Source: an uncultured Eggerthellaceae bacterium | Lineage (GTDB): Bacteria > Actinomycetota > Coriobacteriia > Coriobacteriales > Eggerthellaceae | Direction of reading: 5' to 3' | Length of the DNA stretch: 64,000 nucleotides | NCBI GenBank assembly: GCA_947650915.1 | Contig: CANSWY010000008.1 | Coordinates: 1 to 64,000 of the forward strand | In this document: positions 8,970-17,122 of the stretch, in pieces | Position numbering within the stretch: the stretch's first letter is position 1 | How the letters are laid out: each line of letters begins with the position of its first letter | Program-made: the position numbers and the translations under genes | The notes under the pieces: generated by a model | The model's database searches: none | The model's input: the letters and a program-made list of their open reading frames with translations, nothing else | Told to the model about the DNA's origin: nothing

Positions 8970-8996
8970 AAGCGGCCGGCTCAAGGTCGGCCGCTT
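8970..8996 (+). terminator. Hairpin after rhodanese gene
   Basis: AAGCGGCC, an 11-nt loop, then GGCCGCTT: an 8-bp perfect stem 22 nt after the stop codon. It is followed by CACAAGAGAG rather than a T-run, so termination may be weak or need other factors. Confidence 0.55.
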
Positions 8997-9045
8997 CACA
9001 AGAGAGAAGAGAGAGAAGGGTCCTCCCTAGAACGGTCCCCACTGT

Positions 9046-9062
9046 AGGATAAATATTATCCT
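9046..9062. promoter_or_regulatory. AT-rich operator-like palindrome
   Basis: AGGATAAATATTATCCT is a perfect 7-bp inverted repeat with a 3-nt centre, in an AT-rich island that contrasts with the surrounding GC-rich DNA. The rest of 8948-9088 is otherwise unremarkable. No gene starts immediately beside it, so its role is unknown. Confidence 0.35.
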
Positions 9063-9088
9063 GAGTTAAAAATATATCTGTGAGCGTG

Positions 9089-9275
9089 ATGAGCAGAAGG
9101 GATGTTTCGGGTTGCACAGAGGAGTTGTCTTCCGGGATGTGCAAAAGGGACGTTCCAAATCGCACGGGGGGTGGGCGATGTGCAAAAGGGACGTTCCAAA
9201 TTGCACATAGGGAAAGAGCGCCAGCACTGAATGACTTGTTCCTATGTGCAATTTGGGACGTCCCTTTTGCACATC
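9089..9275. repeat. Nested palindromic element
   Basis: A decayed outer unit at 9089-9118 (GAGCAGAAGGGATG), outer left 9136-9165, inner left 9178-9208, reverse loop, inner right 9244-9274. It lies 38 bp from the rsgA stop. Confidence 0.92.
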
Positions 9276-9312
9276 AGGGTGGGACAAAGGCTGAAGCCTT
9301 TGCTGCAGGGGG

Positions 9313-10251
9313 TCAGCGCCAGGACTGTTGGCGGAGGCGTTCTTGGGTCTGGTGCAGCTCTGCGCGAAGGCTTTGGTACGAATCCAGGCGCTGCTGCGAA
9401 AGCGTTCCAGCCTGGATGGCCGCCTGCACGGCGCAACCGGGTTCGCTGCCGTGGGCGCAATCGCGGAACCGGCATTCGGCAGCCAGCTGTTCCACGTCTT
9501 GGAACGCCGCCGCGATCCCTCGTTCCGCATCCCAGAGCCCCATGCCGCGCACGCCTGGCATGTCCACGATGCGCCCGCCGCCGGGCACGTTGATGATGGC
9601 GCGCGAAACGGTGGTGTGCCGCCCCTTGCCGTCGGCCGCGCGCACCTCCGACGTCTTGCGCACGTCCTGCCCGGTCAGCCGGTTGATCAGCGTGCTCTTC
9701 CCCGCCCCGGACTGCCCCATCAGCACCGCCGTGGCGCCAGCCGGGATCATCGCCCGCACCTGTTCCAGCCCCTCGTCAGAGCCGCGGGCCAGCACCAGCA
9801 CCGGCACGTCCGCACCCACCAAGGCCGCAACTTCCGCCACCGCACGCGCACGATCGGCGTCCTGCACCAGATCGGCCTTCGTGAGGATCACCGCCACCCG
9901 TGCGCCCGTCTCGAATGCCAGAACCAGTTCTCGCTCCAAGCGGCGCACGTTCAACCGGTTCATCGGCTGCACGACGAACACCACCTGGAAGTTCGCGGCC
10001 ATCACCTGTTCGGCCGTGCGCTCCTTCGGGTCCCGCCGGACCAGCTGCGTGGCGCGCGGCAGGATGCGCTGGATCACGGCAACATCGTGCGCGTCCGGTT
10101 CGGAAACCTCCACCGCATCCCCGATGACGGCGCGCTGTTCGCCATGTTTCACCAGTTCAGTGGCGTGTTCGCAGCGCACCTGCGAACCGTCCGGCAGCTC
10201 CACCAGCGGCAACGACCGGTCCAGCTTGACCACGGTTCCGCGCACGCTCAC
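9313..10251 (-). CDS. rsgA: Ribosome small-subunit GTPase RsgA
   Basis: A 312-residue circularly permuted GTPase that helps mature the 30S subunit. An N-terminal OB fold is followed by G4 (TKAD, 124-127), G1 (GQSGAGKST, 179-187) and G3 (DMPG, 230-233), in the permuted order diagnostic of RsgA/YjeQ. The zinc knuckle is Cys260, Cys265, His267 and Cys273. GTG 10251 overlaps the TGA of the upstream lipoprotein gene by 4 nt, so translation is coupled. It is the last gene of the operon that begins at 12658. Confidence 0.96.
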   Translation of the reverse strand: MSVRGTVVKLDRSLPLVELPDGSQVRCEHATELVKHGEQRAVIGDAVEVSEPDAHDVAVIQRILPRATQLVRRDPKERTAEQVMAANFQVVFVVQPMNRLNVRRLERELVLAFETGARVAVILTKADLVQDADRARAVAEVAALVGADVPVLVLARGSDEGLEQVRAMIPAGATAVLMGQSGAGKSTLINRLTGQDVRKTSEVRAADGKGRHTTVSRAIINVPGGGRIVDMPGVRGMGLWDAERGIAAAFQDVEQLAAECRFRDCAHGSEPGCAVQAAIQAGTLSQQRLDSYQSLRAELHQTQERLRQQSWR

Positions 10252-10940
10252 AGCTCGTGCTCCTGCAGCCGACGGAACGCGAACAGCAACCCCGCGCCCA
10301 GCGCCACCAGGATGAGGCCGGGCACCACCTGCGCCATGTTGAACGGCGTCTCGTTCGCGTGGCCCTTCTGCACCACCGTCACGTTCGTGGCGTGCAGGTC
10401 GGAAACGCCCTCGTGGTCCGCGCAGGCCAGGTTGAACGTGCCGCGCACCTGCAGCGTGGTGCCGGTGCGGCCGTAGGCGCCGTAAGTGTCAATGGCCTGG
10501 GACGCGCGTTCGCTCATGAACACGGCCACCTCCGCGTAGGTGCCGTCCACCGCCTCCAGCGTGATCCAGCAGTACGCGGGCGTCACCTCGGACATGACGC
10601 GGTCGCCCACGGCTTCGCCCACCACCTGCACCGTCTGCGCGTCCATGTACGGATCCGCCTTCTCCAGCGAAGAGATGGTGGCGTCGTAGATGAACGAGCT
10701 GTCCGGCAGCTGCATCGGGTTGAGCCGGTTCTCCAGCTGGGATTCTTCGGTGCTGGTGCCGCCTTGCGGGCTGCTCTCCGGCAGGTCTTCCGGGGAGCAG
10801 GCGGTGGCGAACAGGGCGCAGAACGCCAGCGCGAACGCGGCGCAGGCGCGGACGCAGCGGCTGGCGAGGGCGCGCTCGAACGGCCGGGCGCGGCGGCCGC
10901 CGAACGCACGCGTGAACCGGCACCCCGCGCGCCGCCTCAT
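10248..10940 (-). CDS. Predicted lipoprotein with C-terminal membrane helix
   Basis: A 230-residue unrecognised exported protein. A basic N-terminus leads into a hydrophobic segment ending in the lipobox-like LFATAC with Cys48. The mature part is acidic, then has a beta-rich segment (residues 95-190) reminiscent of an OB fold. A second hydrophobic helix at about 200-222 is followed by basic residues. The predicted topology is thus an outer-face domain tethered at both ends. Its ATG overlaps the trkH stop and its own stop overlaps the rsgA start, each by 4 nt, so the three genes are tightly coupled. Function is unknown. Confidence 0.7.
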   Translation of the reverse strand: MRRRAGCRFTRAFGGRRARPFERALASRCVRACAAFALAFCALFATACSPEDLPESSPQGGTSTEESQLENRLNPMQLPDSSFIYDATISSLEKADPYMDAQTVQVVGEAVGDRVMSEVTPAYCWITLEAVDGTYAEVAVFMSERASQAIDTYGAYGRTGTTLQVRGTFNLACADHEGVSDLHATNVTVVQKGHANETPFNMAQVVPGLILVALGAGLLFAFRRLQEHEL

Positions 10941-12469
10941 GACAGCCTCCCGGTGCGCTTCGGCGTCCTTCGCGGCAGGACGGACGCGATCACCTGCGCC
11001 ACCAGCGCCAGCAGCGTGATGAACTCAAGACGGCCCACCCACATCTGGAAGATGTAGAACGCCTCCAGCGTGGGCGGCATGCCTGGCGTGGCCAGGCCGG
11101 TGATCAAGCCGCCGTTCGACGCCATGGCGATGGATTCGAAGATGGATTGCGTGGCGTCATAGCCGTGCGCGATGCCTACCAGCGCTCCGATGACGTAGGT
11201 GACCACGTACAAGATGAAGATCATAGTGGCTTCCTTCACCGTGTCCGGCGTCAGGATGCGCCGCCCCACGTGATGGTAGGACTCCACCACGCGCGCGGAA
11301 TCCGGAGACACGGCCTGCTTCACCGTCTGCAGGATGGATTTCGCGATGATGCCCACGCGGTACAGCTTGATGCCGCCCGCGGTGGAGCCGGCGGAGCCGC
11401 CCACGGCCATGAACAGCGCCAGCGTCAGGAACGCGCCGCTGGACAGCACGGCCATCAGCTGGTTCGGCGTGATGACCGAAAAGCCCGTGGTGGTGAACGC
11501 GGCCACCACCATGTACACGCCGCGGCGGATGAGCGCGGGCAGATCAGAGAACAGCGTGGATGCGGACAAGGATGCCACGAACACGGCCAACATGATGCCC
11601 ACCCAGATGAGCGTGGTGCGCGTTTCGATGTCGCGGAAGAACGAACGCGTCTGCCCTTTCCATACTTCGTAATACAGCACGAAGCTGATGGAGCCCATGA
11701 TCATCAGCACCATGGTGATGACCTCCAGCGTGGGCGAATGGTAGTACAGCATGGACTGCTGCATGGGCGTGAAGCCGCCGGTCACGAACGCGGACGTGCT
11801 GACCCAGATGGCTTGCAGGATGGCGCGCGCCGGTTCGAAGCCTTTGAACAGCAACAGGGTGGCGAACAGCACGGATGCCACGGCGATGACGATGGCTGTC
11901 ACCTTCGCGATGAATTGCGCCGTCTGGATGACGTTCGGCACCACGTGTTCCGTGCGCGCCTCCGACGAATACAGCTGGCTGCCCGCGCCTTTGCCGAACA
12001 TGCCCAGTGACAGCGCCACCACGATGAGGCCCAGGCCGCCCAGCAGGTGCATCATGAAGCGGAACGTGTTGTCCGCGTAGGAGAGGTGGTCCAGGTCGAT
12101 GATGAGGGAGGCGCCGGTGGTGGTGATGCCGGAGACGCCGTCGAACAGCGCGTCCAAAAACGTGATGTAGTGGCCGGACAGGTACAACGGGATGGAGCAG
12201 AACAGGCCGATGACCACCCACGCCAAGCCCACCACGGCCAGCGCTTGCTGGCGGTTCAGGCGCCCCGGCTGGATGCGGCAGAACCGCAGAGTGGCGCCGC
12301 TGACCAGCGCGATGCCGATGGAGAACAGGTAGCGGCTGGAAGCGTCCCATTCTTGGAAGATGAGCGACACCAGCAGCGGCACGGCCATGAGCACGGCCGA
12401 CCACATGATGAGCACGCCCAGATAGTGGCCGATGACGCGGAGGTCATAGAACGTGAAGCGCTGCCACAT
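10937..12469 (-). CDS. trkH: TrkH/KtrB-type potassium transporter
   Basis: A 510-residue K+ channel-like transporter subunit with four M1-P-M2 repeats. Selectivity-filter-like turns are visible as GVSGITTTGASL, TSAFVTGGF, AAFTTTGFS and ASNGGLITG. It should import K+ through the membrane under control of a cytoplasmic TrkA/KtrA RCK subunit, but no such gene lies in this window. A 54-residue membrane protein gene sits 24 bp upstream. The ribosome site before ATG 12469 is weak (GGGGG), so coupling to that small gene is likely. Confidence 0.92.
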   Translation of the reverse strand: MWQRFTFYDLRVIGHYLGVLIMWSAVLMAVPLLVSLIFQEWDASSRYLFSIGIALVSGATLRFCRIQPGRLNRQQALAVVGLAWVVIGLFCSIPLYLSGHYITFLDALFDGVSGITTTGASLIIDLDHLSYADNTFRFMMHLLGGLGLIVVALSLGMFGKGAGSQLYSSEARTEHVVPNVIQTAQFIAKVTAIVIAVASVLFATLLLFKGFEPARAILQAIWVSTSAFVTGGFTPMQQSMLYYHSPTLEVITMVLMIMGSISFVLYYEVWKGQTRSFFRDIETRTTLIWVGIMLAVFVASLSASTLFSDLPALIRRGVYMVVAAFTTTGFSVITPNQLMAVLSSGAFLTLALFMAVGGSAGSTAGGIKLYRVGIIAKSILQTVKQAVSPDSARVVESYHHVGRRILTPDTVKEATMIFILYVVTYVIGALVGIAHGYDATQSIFESIAMASNGGLITGLATPGMPPTLEAFYIFQMWVGRLEFITLLALVAQVIASVLPRRTPKRTGRLS

Positions 12470-12493
12470 GCTGCTGCCCCCGCTGCCCGGGCG

Positions 12494-12658
12494 TTACGCG
12501 GCCAGGCCGATGAGCACGGCCAGGAATCGGACGGCGAACGTGATGACCCAGAGGAACACGACGAACGCCAAAATGGTCAGCACGACCAGGGACATGCCTG
12601 AGAACGCTGACCAGAAGCTGGCCTTGGTGTCTGTGCGGGACTTCAACATGGGGTGCAT
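12494..12658 (-). CDS. Small membrane protein upstream of trkH
   Basis: A 54-residue ORF starting MHPMLKSRTDTK. One long or two closely spaced hydrophobic helices fill residues 20-54 and end in GLAA. AAAGG lies 8 nt before ATG 12658; an alternative start is the ATG at 12649. It is the first gene of the trkH operon. Size and place suggest a small accessory subunit of the K+ transporter, but I know of no homologue and this is inference. Confidence 0.6.
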   Translation of the reverse strand: MHPMLKSRTDTKASFWSAFSGMSLVVLTILAFVVFLWVITFAVRFLAVLIGLAA

Positions 12659-12689
12659 TATACGCGCCTTTCTCGCAGGCAGCCGATGG

Positions 12690-12905
12690 GCGAAAGGGAC
12701 GCGCGAAATTGCACCTGGATGTGCAAAAGGGACGTTCCAAATTGCACATAGGGGTTGTGCTCCGGATGTGCAAAAGGGACGTTCCAAATTGCACATAGGA
12801 AAAGAGATTGAGCACCGAAAGAGCAAACCTATGTGCGATTTGGGACGTCCCTTTTGCACATCAGGCAACCTTGCGGGTGCGATTTGGGACGTCCCTTTTG
12901 CACAT
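12690..12905. repeat. Nested palindromic element
   Basis: A decayed unit at 12690-12713 (CGAAAGGGACGCGCG), outer left 12720-12750, inner left 12767-12796, reverse-type loop, inner right 12831-12861, outer right 12877-12905. The structured element begins directly after it. Confidence 0.92.
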
Positions 12906-12910
12906 CAGGC

Positions 12911-13023
12911 AACGATGCACCCGGCATAAGGGCGCTACGCGCGAAGCGCGTTGAAGCCCGCTATTGAAAACAGCGGCCGAAGGCCGCGACGCAGCGCGGC
13001 ACTCTTTGCCGCGTTGCGGCATA
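12911..13023 (+). ncRNA. Multi-hairpin structured element, copy 1
   Basis: GGGC (12930) pairs with GCCC (12956) around the hairpin CGCGC-GAA-GCGCG (12938-12950). CCGCT (12958) can pair with AGCGG (12972) around ATTGAAAAC. GCGGCC-GAA-GGCCGC spans 12973-12987. An 11-bp stem pairs 12990-13000 with 13008-13018. The copy at 30472 keeps the same layout with different but complementary stem bases, while AGCCCGCTATTGAAA is conserved. I cannot match it to a named RNA family. Whether it is transcribed is unknown. Confidence 0.6.
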
Positions 13024-13049
13024 TGGGCGTGCGAAAGGGAGGCTTTCCC

Positions 13050-13147
13050 GATGTGCAAAAGGGACGTTCCAAATTGCACATAGGAAAAGATGATGCGCGC
13101 TGGCAGATCGCTCCTATGTGCGATTTGGGACGTCCCTTTTGCACATC
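13050..13147. repeat. Nested palindromic element
   Basis: Inner left 13050-13081, loop with TGATGCGCGCTGG, inner right 13116-13146. Its right border CACATCA supplies the histidine kinase stop codon (TGA on the minus strand, 13146-13148). Confidence 0.93.
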
Positions 13148-15398
13148 AGGGGAGGTAGGTGCGCAGGTTGGTTTCCAGTTCGGCCATGTCAATGGGCTTG
13201 GACATGAAGCCGTCCATGCCGGCAGCGTAAGCGTGTTCGCGGTCTTCGTCGAACGCGTTCGCCGTCATGGCCACGATGGGCAGGTGACTGCGTCCGCGCT
13301 CCTTGATGAATGTGCGGATGGCCCGCGTGGTCTCAAAGCCGTCCATGTGCGGCATCTTGCAATCCATGAACACCAGGCCATAGTAGCCGTCCGGCGCGTC
13401 GCTGACCTTCGTCACGGCCTCAAGGCCGCCGTGCACGCCCTCCACCTCAGGCCCCAGCCGCGAAATGAGCTCCAGCCCGATTTCCAGGTTGATCTCGTTG
13501 TCATCCACCAGCAGCACGCGGCCCGCGATGGGCGCGCGCTGCGGAACGGCCGGTTCCTGATCAGCGTCCTGGCTGATGCAAATGCGGCGCACCGTGTCGT
13601 GCAAGCGTGAGCGGAACAGCGGCTTGCCGATGGTGGCCGTCACGCCTTCCTGGCATGCGGCTTCAGCAAGGTCATCCACCCCGTAGGCCGACACCACCAC
13701 GATGGGCACGTTCTCTCCAGCAGCCTCATGGAGCCGCCCGATCAGCTGGTCGTTCTCCTTCATGAGCGCCAGATCCATGATGACCATGCTGAACGGCTGG
13801 CCCTGCCGCTGCGCGACCGCCACCAGACCCAGCGCGCTTTCGCCGTCCGTGGTGCCTTCGGTTTGCACGCCGAAGCCGGTCAGCGTATGCACCGCGTTCT
13901 GCATGACCAGGTAGTTGCGCTCCACCACCAGGATGCGCAGTTGGTCGAACCCGGCGAGGTCAAGGTCCGGCATGCTGGCTGCTGTCTTGAACGGCACCGT
14001 GACCGTGAACTTCGTGCCCGCGCCCACGGTGCTGACCACGCTGATGCGACCGCCCATGAGGTCCACCAGGTTCTTCGTGATGGCCATGCCCAGCCCGGTG
14101 CCTTCTGTGAAGATGGTGCAGTCGTTCTGTTCGCGTTCGAACGGTTCGAAAACGTGCTGCAGGAACTCCGCTTCCATGCCGATGCCCGTGTCCTCCACCA
14201 CGATCTGCAGGTTCGCCACCCCGTCTGAGGCAGGCGAATCCTCCGTCATGATGACGCGGACGGCCCCGCCTTCGTTCGTGTATTTGATGGCGTTCGACAC
14301 CAGGTTCAGCAGCACCTGGCGCAGGCGCATGGCATCGCCGAACAGCTCTTCGTGGCGGATGTCGTTGATGACGATATCCGTGTGCAGTTGCTTGCTGCGC
14401 GCCTGCGGCTGCACGATGGTGATCAGCTCTTCGATGAGATCCGGCAGGTAGAAGCGCTCTTCTGACAGCGTGGCCTTGCCGCTTTCGATCTTGTTCATGT
14501 CCAGCACGTCGTTGATGAGGCTCAGCAGGTGCTTGGATGACGTCATGATGCGCGTCAGGCATTGCTTCACGCGCAGCGGATCGTTGATGTTGTCGTCTGC
14601 GATGGCCGTCAACCCGATGATGGCGTTCATGGGCGTGCGGATGTCGTGGCTCATGTTGGACAGGAAATCGCTCTTGGCGGCGCTGGCGCTCTGGGCCAGC
14701 TCCAGCGCGCGTTCCAGGTGCGCGCGCAGCTGCTCTTCCTGCTTCGTCTTGCGGCGCAGCATGGCCATGTACAGGATGAGCATCAGCACCACGCACACGA
14801 TGAGCACGCTGGCGAACGCGATGGTCTGGCCGCAGGCGCGCGCCACGATGGTCTGCGTGGCGTCCACGTTGGCGGTGGTCTCGTCCAAGATCTTGTTCGC
14901 CAACACCAGCATGGCGTCGACCAGTGGCGTGATGTTCGTACGGACGTATTCGTCCACGACCGCACTGGAATTGCCTTCGTCTTGCAGCAGGTCCAGCACG
15001 TAGCTCAGCCGCGCGGACAGCGTGTTGTAATCCGCCTGCAAGACGTAGGCTTCTGTAGGATTGACCAGCGTGGACGGGTCTATCCGGGGCAGCTGCTGGC
15101 GCATGCTGTGGTCGATCTCTTCGAAGTGCCCGCGCAGTTCGGCGAAGTTGTCCGGCGCGTCGCGGAAGTTGGTGATGTGCGTGGCCAGCGTTTCCACCTG
15201 GGCGATATCCGTTTCAATGTGCCCTGCGGCCACAGAGGTGGGAAACGGGCCGTTCTTCATGTCCTCCATCTGATTGGAGATGGTGGCCATGTTGTTCACG
15301 GTCACGAAGAAGAATGCGGCCACCAACAGGCCGCTCAGCACCGCGGTGACGCGCACCGCGATAGCAAGCACATCCCTCTTCTTTTCCAGTTCCTCCAT
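13146..15398 (-). CDS. Hybrid sensor histidine kinase with two receiver domains
   Basis: A 750-residue membrane kinase. TM1 is at about 12-36. An extracytoplasmic helical sensor (37-190) lacks recognisable ligand motifs. TM2 is at about 192-214. A HisKA domain carries His251 in NMSHDIRTPMNAI, and a HATPase_c domain has the N-box LVSNAIKY and G-boxes DTGIGM and GTGLGM. Two CheY-like receivers follow. The first has a degenerate surround (VIMDLALMKEND) but keeps the Asp; the second is canonical (FMDCKMPHMDG). ATG 15398 follows GGAGGG by 4 nt. Input and output are unknown; no separate response regulator is adjacent. The TGA stop comes from the neighbouring palindromic element. Confidence 0.93.
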   Translation of the reverse strand: MEELEKKRDVLAIAVRVTAVLSGLLVAAFFFVTVNNMATISNQMEDMKNGPFPTSVAAGHIETDIAQVETLATHITNFRDAPDNFAELRGHFEEIDHSMRQQLPRIDPSTLVNPTEAYVLQADYNTLSARLSYVLDLLQDEGNSSAVVDEYVRTNITPLVDAMLVLANKILDETTANVDATQTIVARACGQTIAFASVLIVCVVLMLILYMAMLRRKTKQEEQLRAHLERALELAQSASAAKSDFLSNMSHDIRTPMNAIIGLTAIADDNINDPLRVKQCLTRIMTSSKHLLSLINDVLDMNKIESGKATLSEERFYLPDLIEELITIVQPQARSKQLHTDIVINDIRHEELFGDAMRLRQVLLNLVSNAIKYTNEGGAVRVIMTEDSPASDGVANLQIVVEDTGIGMEAEFLQHVFEPFEREQNDCTIFTEGTGLGMAITKNLVDLMGGRISVVSTVGAGTKFTVTVPFKTAASMPDLDLAGFDQLRILVVERNYLVMQNAVHTLTGFGVQTEGTTDGESALGLVAVAQRQGQPFSMVIMDLALMKENDQLIGRLHEAAGENVPIVVVSAYGVDDLAEAACQEGVTATIGKPLFRSRLHDTVRRICISQDADQEPAVPQRAPIAGRVLLVDDNEINLEIGLELISRLGPEVEGVHGGLEAVTKVSDAPDGYYGLVFMDCKMPHMDGFETTRAIRTFIKERGRSHLPIVAMTANAFDEDREHAYAAGMDGFMSKPIDMAELETNLRTYLP

Positions 15399-15522
15399 CA
15401 GCCCTCCAAATCGTGAACGTACAGGATAGGGGCTGACGAACAGGCTGGAGCGAATGGGCACCTTTTCGTTACCGAACAGAATGCGCGCTCGAGGATGCAC
15501 AGATAGCACTTTTCGGTTGCCT

Positions 15523-15751
15523 GATGTGCAAAAGGGACGTTCCAAATTGCACATAGGAGTCGTGTTCCGGATGTGCAGAAGGGACGTTCCAAATTGCACA
15601 TAGGAAAAGCCTTTCAGCGCTGGCTCACTGTTCCTATGTGCAATTTGGGACGTCCCTTTTGCACATCAGCTTCGACCTTTCCTATGTGCGATTTGGGACG
15701 TCCCCTCTGCACTTCTCACCCCTTGCACATCAGGAAGTGCCTTTTGCACAT
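15523..15751. repeat. Nested palindromic element
   Basis: Outer left 15523-15553, inner left 15570-15601, forward loop, inner right 15636-15666, then a further right unit at 15684-15714 and two short fragments (CCCCTTGCACATCAGG, CCTTTTGCACAT). The gap 15399-15522 shows nothing else I recognise. Confidence 0.9.
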
Positions 15752-15801
15752 TGGTGGCGTCGTCTGCGGAGGGTTCGTGACCTCCCCGTTACGGGCGAAT
15801 C

Positions 15802-15828
15802 CGTCTGCCCGGAGCACACGGGCAGACG
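15802..15828. promoter_or_regulatory. Perfect 9-bp inverted repeat upstream of CDF gene
   Basis: CGTCTGCCC, an 8-nt centre, GGGCAGACG, ending 49 nt before the start codon. It could be a metal-regulator operator or a 5'-UTR hairpin for the efflux gene; no T-run follows. Confidence 0.4.
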
Positions 15829-15877
15829 TGGCATCATCAGGGCAACGCGAACGAATACGGCAAGGCGGCAAGCGCGC

Positions 15878-16975
15878 ATGGACCGTGAACGACAGATCAT
15901 CAAAGCCAGCGTCATCGGCATCGTGGGCAACACGTTGCTGGTGGCGTTCAAGCTGGCCGTGGGCTTCGTGTCCGGCTCCATCGCCATCATCCTGGACGGC
16001 GTCAACAACGCCACGGATTCGCTTTCATCCATCGTCACTATCGTGGGCACGAAGCTGGCCGGACGGCACCCGGACAAGGATCACCCGTTCGGCTACGGAC
16101 GCATCGAATACCTCACGTCCGTGGTCATCGCGCTGATCATCCTGGTGGCTGGCGTGGTGTCCCTGCGCGAATCCGTGCTGAAGATCATCCACCCGGGCGC
16201 GCCCAGTTACTCCGCGCTCACCATCACGGTCATTCTGGTGGCCATCCTGGCGAAAGTGGGCCTAGGCGTGATGTTCAGCCGCTTCGGGCACCGCACGGAA
16301 TCCGGCGCGCTGCTGGCGTCCGGGATCGATTCCAACTACGACGCGCTGCTGTCCGGCGGCACGCTGGTGGTGGCGCTGTTCCAGAACGTGTGGGGCATCA
16401 ACATCGACGGCGCGGTGGGCATCATCATCTCGCTGGTGGTGTGCAAAGCCGGCATCGACGTGCTGCGCGACGCACTGGCCCCGCTCATCGGCACACCGGA
16501 AGACCGCCAGACGGTGAACGCCATCCGCGCCTACGTCGGCAGCTTCCCGAACGTCTGCGGCGTGAACGACATCGTGTTCGACAACTTCGGCCGCAACCTG
16601 ACCATCGGGTCCGCGCGCATCACGGTGCCGGACAGCATGGGCGCGCAGGACATCAGCCAGCTCACGCGGCAGATATCGAAGGGCATCCAGCAGCAGTTCG
16701 GCATGGTGTTCACCATCGGCATCTACGCGGAGAACACCACGGGCGCGTTCGCCGCCATGCGCGCGAAGCTGGCGGAGGCCACCGCGGCCGAACCGGCGGT
16801 ATTGGACGTGCACGCGTTCTACGTGAACCCGCAGGCGAAGACGTGCTGCTTTGATCTGGTGCTTGAGATCCAGGCGGATCGCGAAGCCGTGGCGCAACGC
16901 GTGCTGGCCCTTTTGCAAGCCGCCTATCCGGATTACGCGTTCGATATCCAGCTGGACTGCGACTACTCCGAATGA
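15878..16975 (+). CDS. Cation diffusion facilitator (CDF) transporter
   Basis: A 365-residue divalent metal/H+ antiporter that exports metal ions. TM2 carries ILDGVNNATDS, then HPDKDHPFGYGRIEY is the characteristic cytoplasmic loop. The TM5 motif is SNYDALLSGG. A C-terminal ferredoxin-like cytoplasmic domain (about 210-365) would bind metal and dimerise. The HxxxD-type sites are degenerate (N in place of H), a variation also seen in Mn/Fe-type CDFs, so Zn specificity should not be assumed. ATG 15878 is used although its ribosome site is weak; upstream extension runs into repeat. A palindromic element starts 1 nt after the stop. Confidence 0.9.
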   Translation: MDRERQIIKASVIGIVGNTLLVAFKLAVGFVSGSIAIILDGVNNATDSLSSIVTIVGTKLAGRHPDKDHPFGYGRIEYLTSVVIALIILVAGVVSLRESVLKIIHPGAPSYSALTITVILVAILAKVGLGVMFSRFGHRTESGALLASGIDSNYDALLSGGTLVVALFQNVWGINIDGAVGIIISLVVCKAGIDVLRDALAPLIGTPEDRQTVNAIRAYVGSFPNVCGVNDIVFDNFGRNLTIGSARITVPDSMGAQDISQLTRQISKGIQQQFGMVFTIGIYAENTTGAFAAMRAKLAEATAAEPAVLDVHAFYVNPQAKTCCFDLVLEIQADREAVAQRVLALLQAAYPDYAFDIQLDCDYSE

Positions 16976-17115
16976 ATGTGCAAAAGGGACGTTCCAAATT
17001 GCACATAGGAAAAGCCTTTCGACGCTGGCTCACTGTTCCTATGTGCGATTTGGGACGTCCCTTTTGCACATCTGGCGATCTCGCGGGTGCGATTTGGGAC
17101 GTCCCTTTTGCACAT
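16976..17115. repeat. Nested palindromic element between convergent genes
   Basis: Inner left 16976-17006, forward loop, inner right 17041-17071, spacer CTGGCGATCTCGCGG, outer right 17087-17115. It fills almost the whole 147-bp gap between the CDF and TDT stops. Confidence 0.95.
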
Positions 17116-17122
17116 CAGTTTC

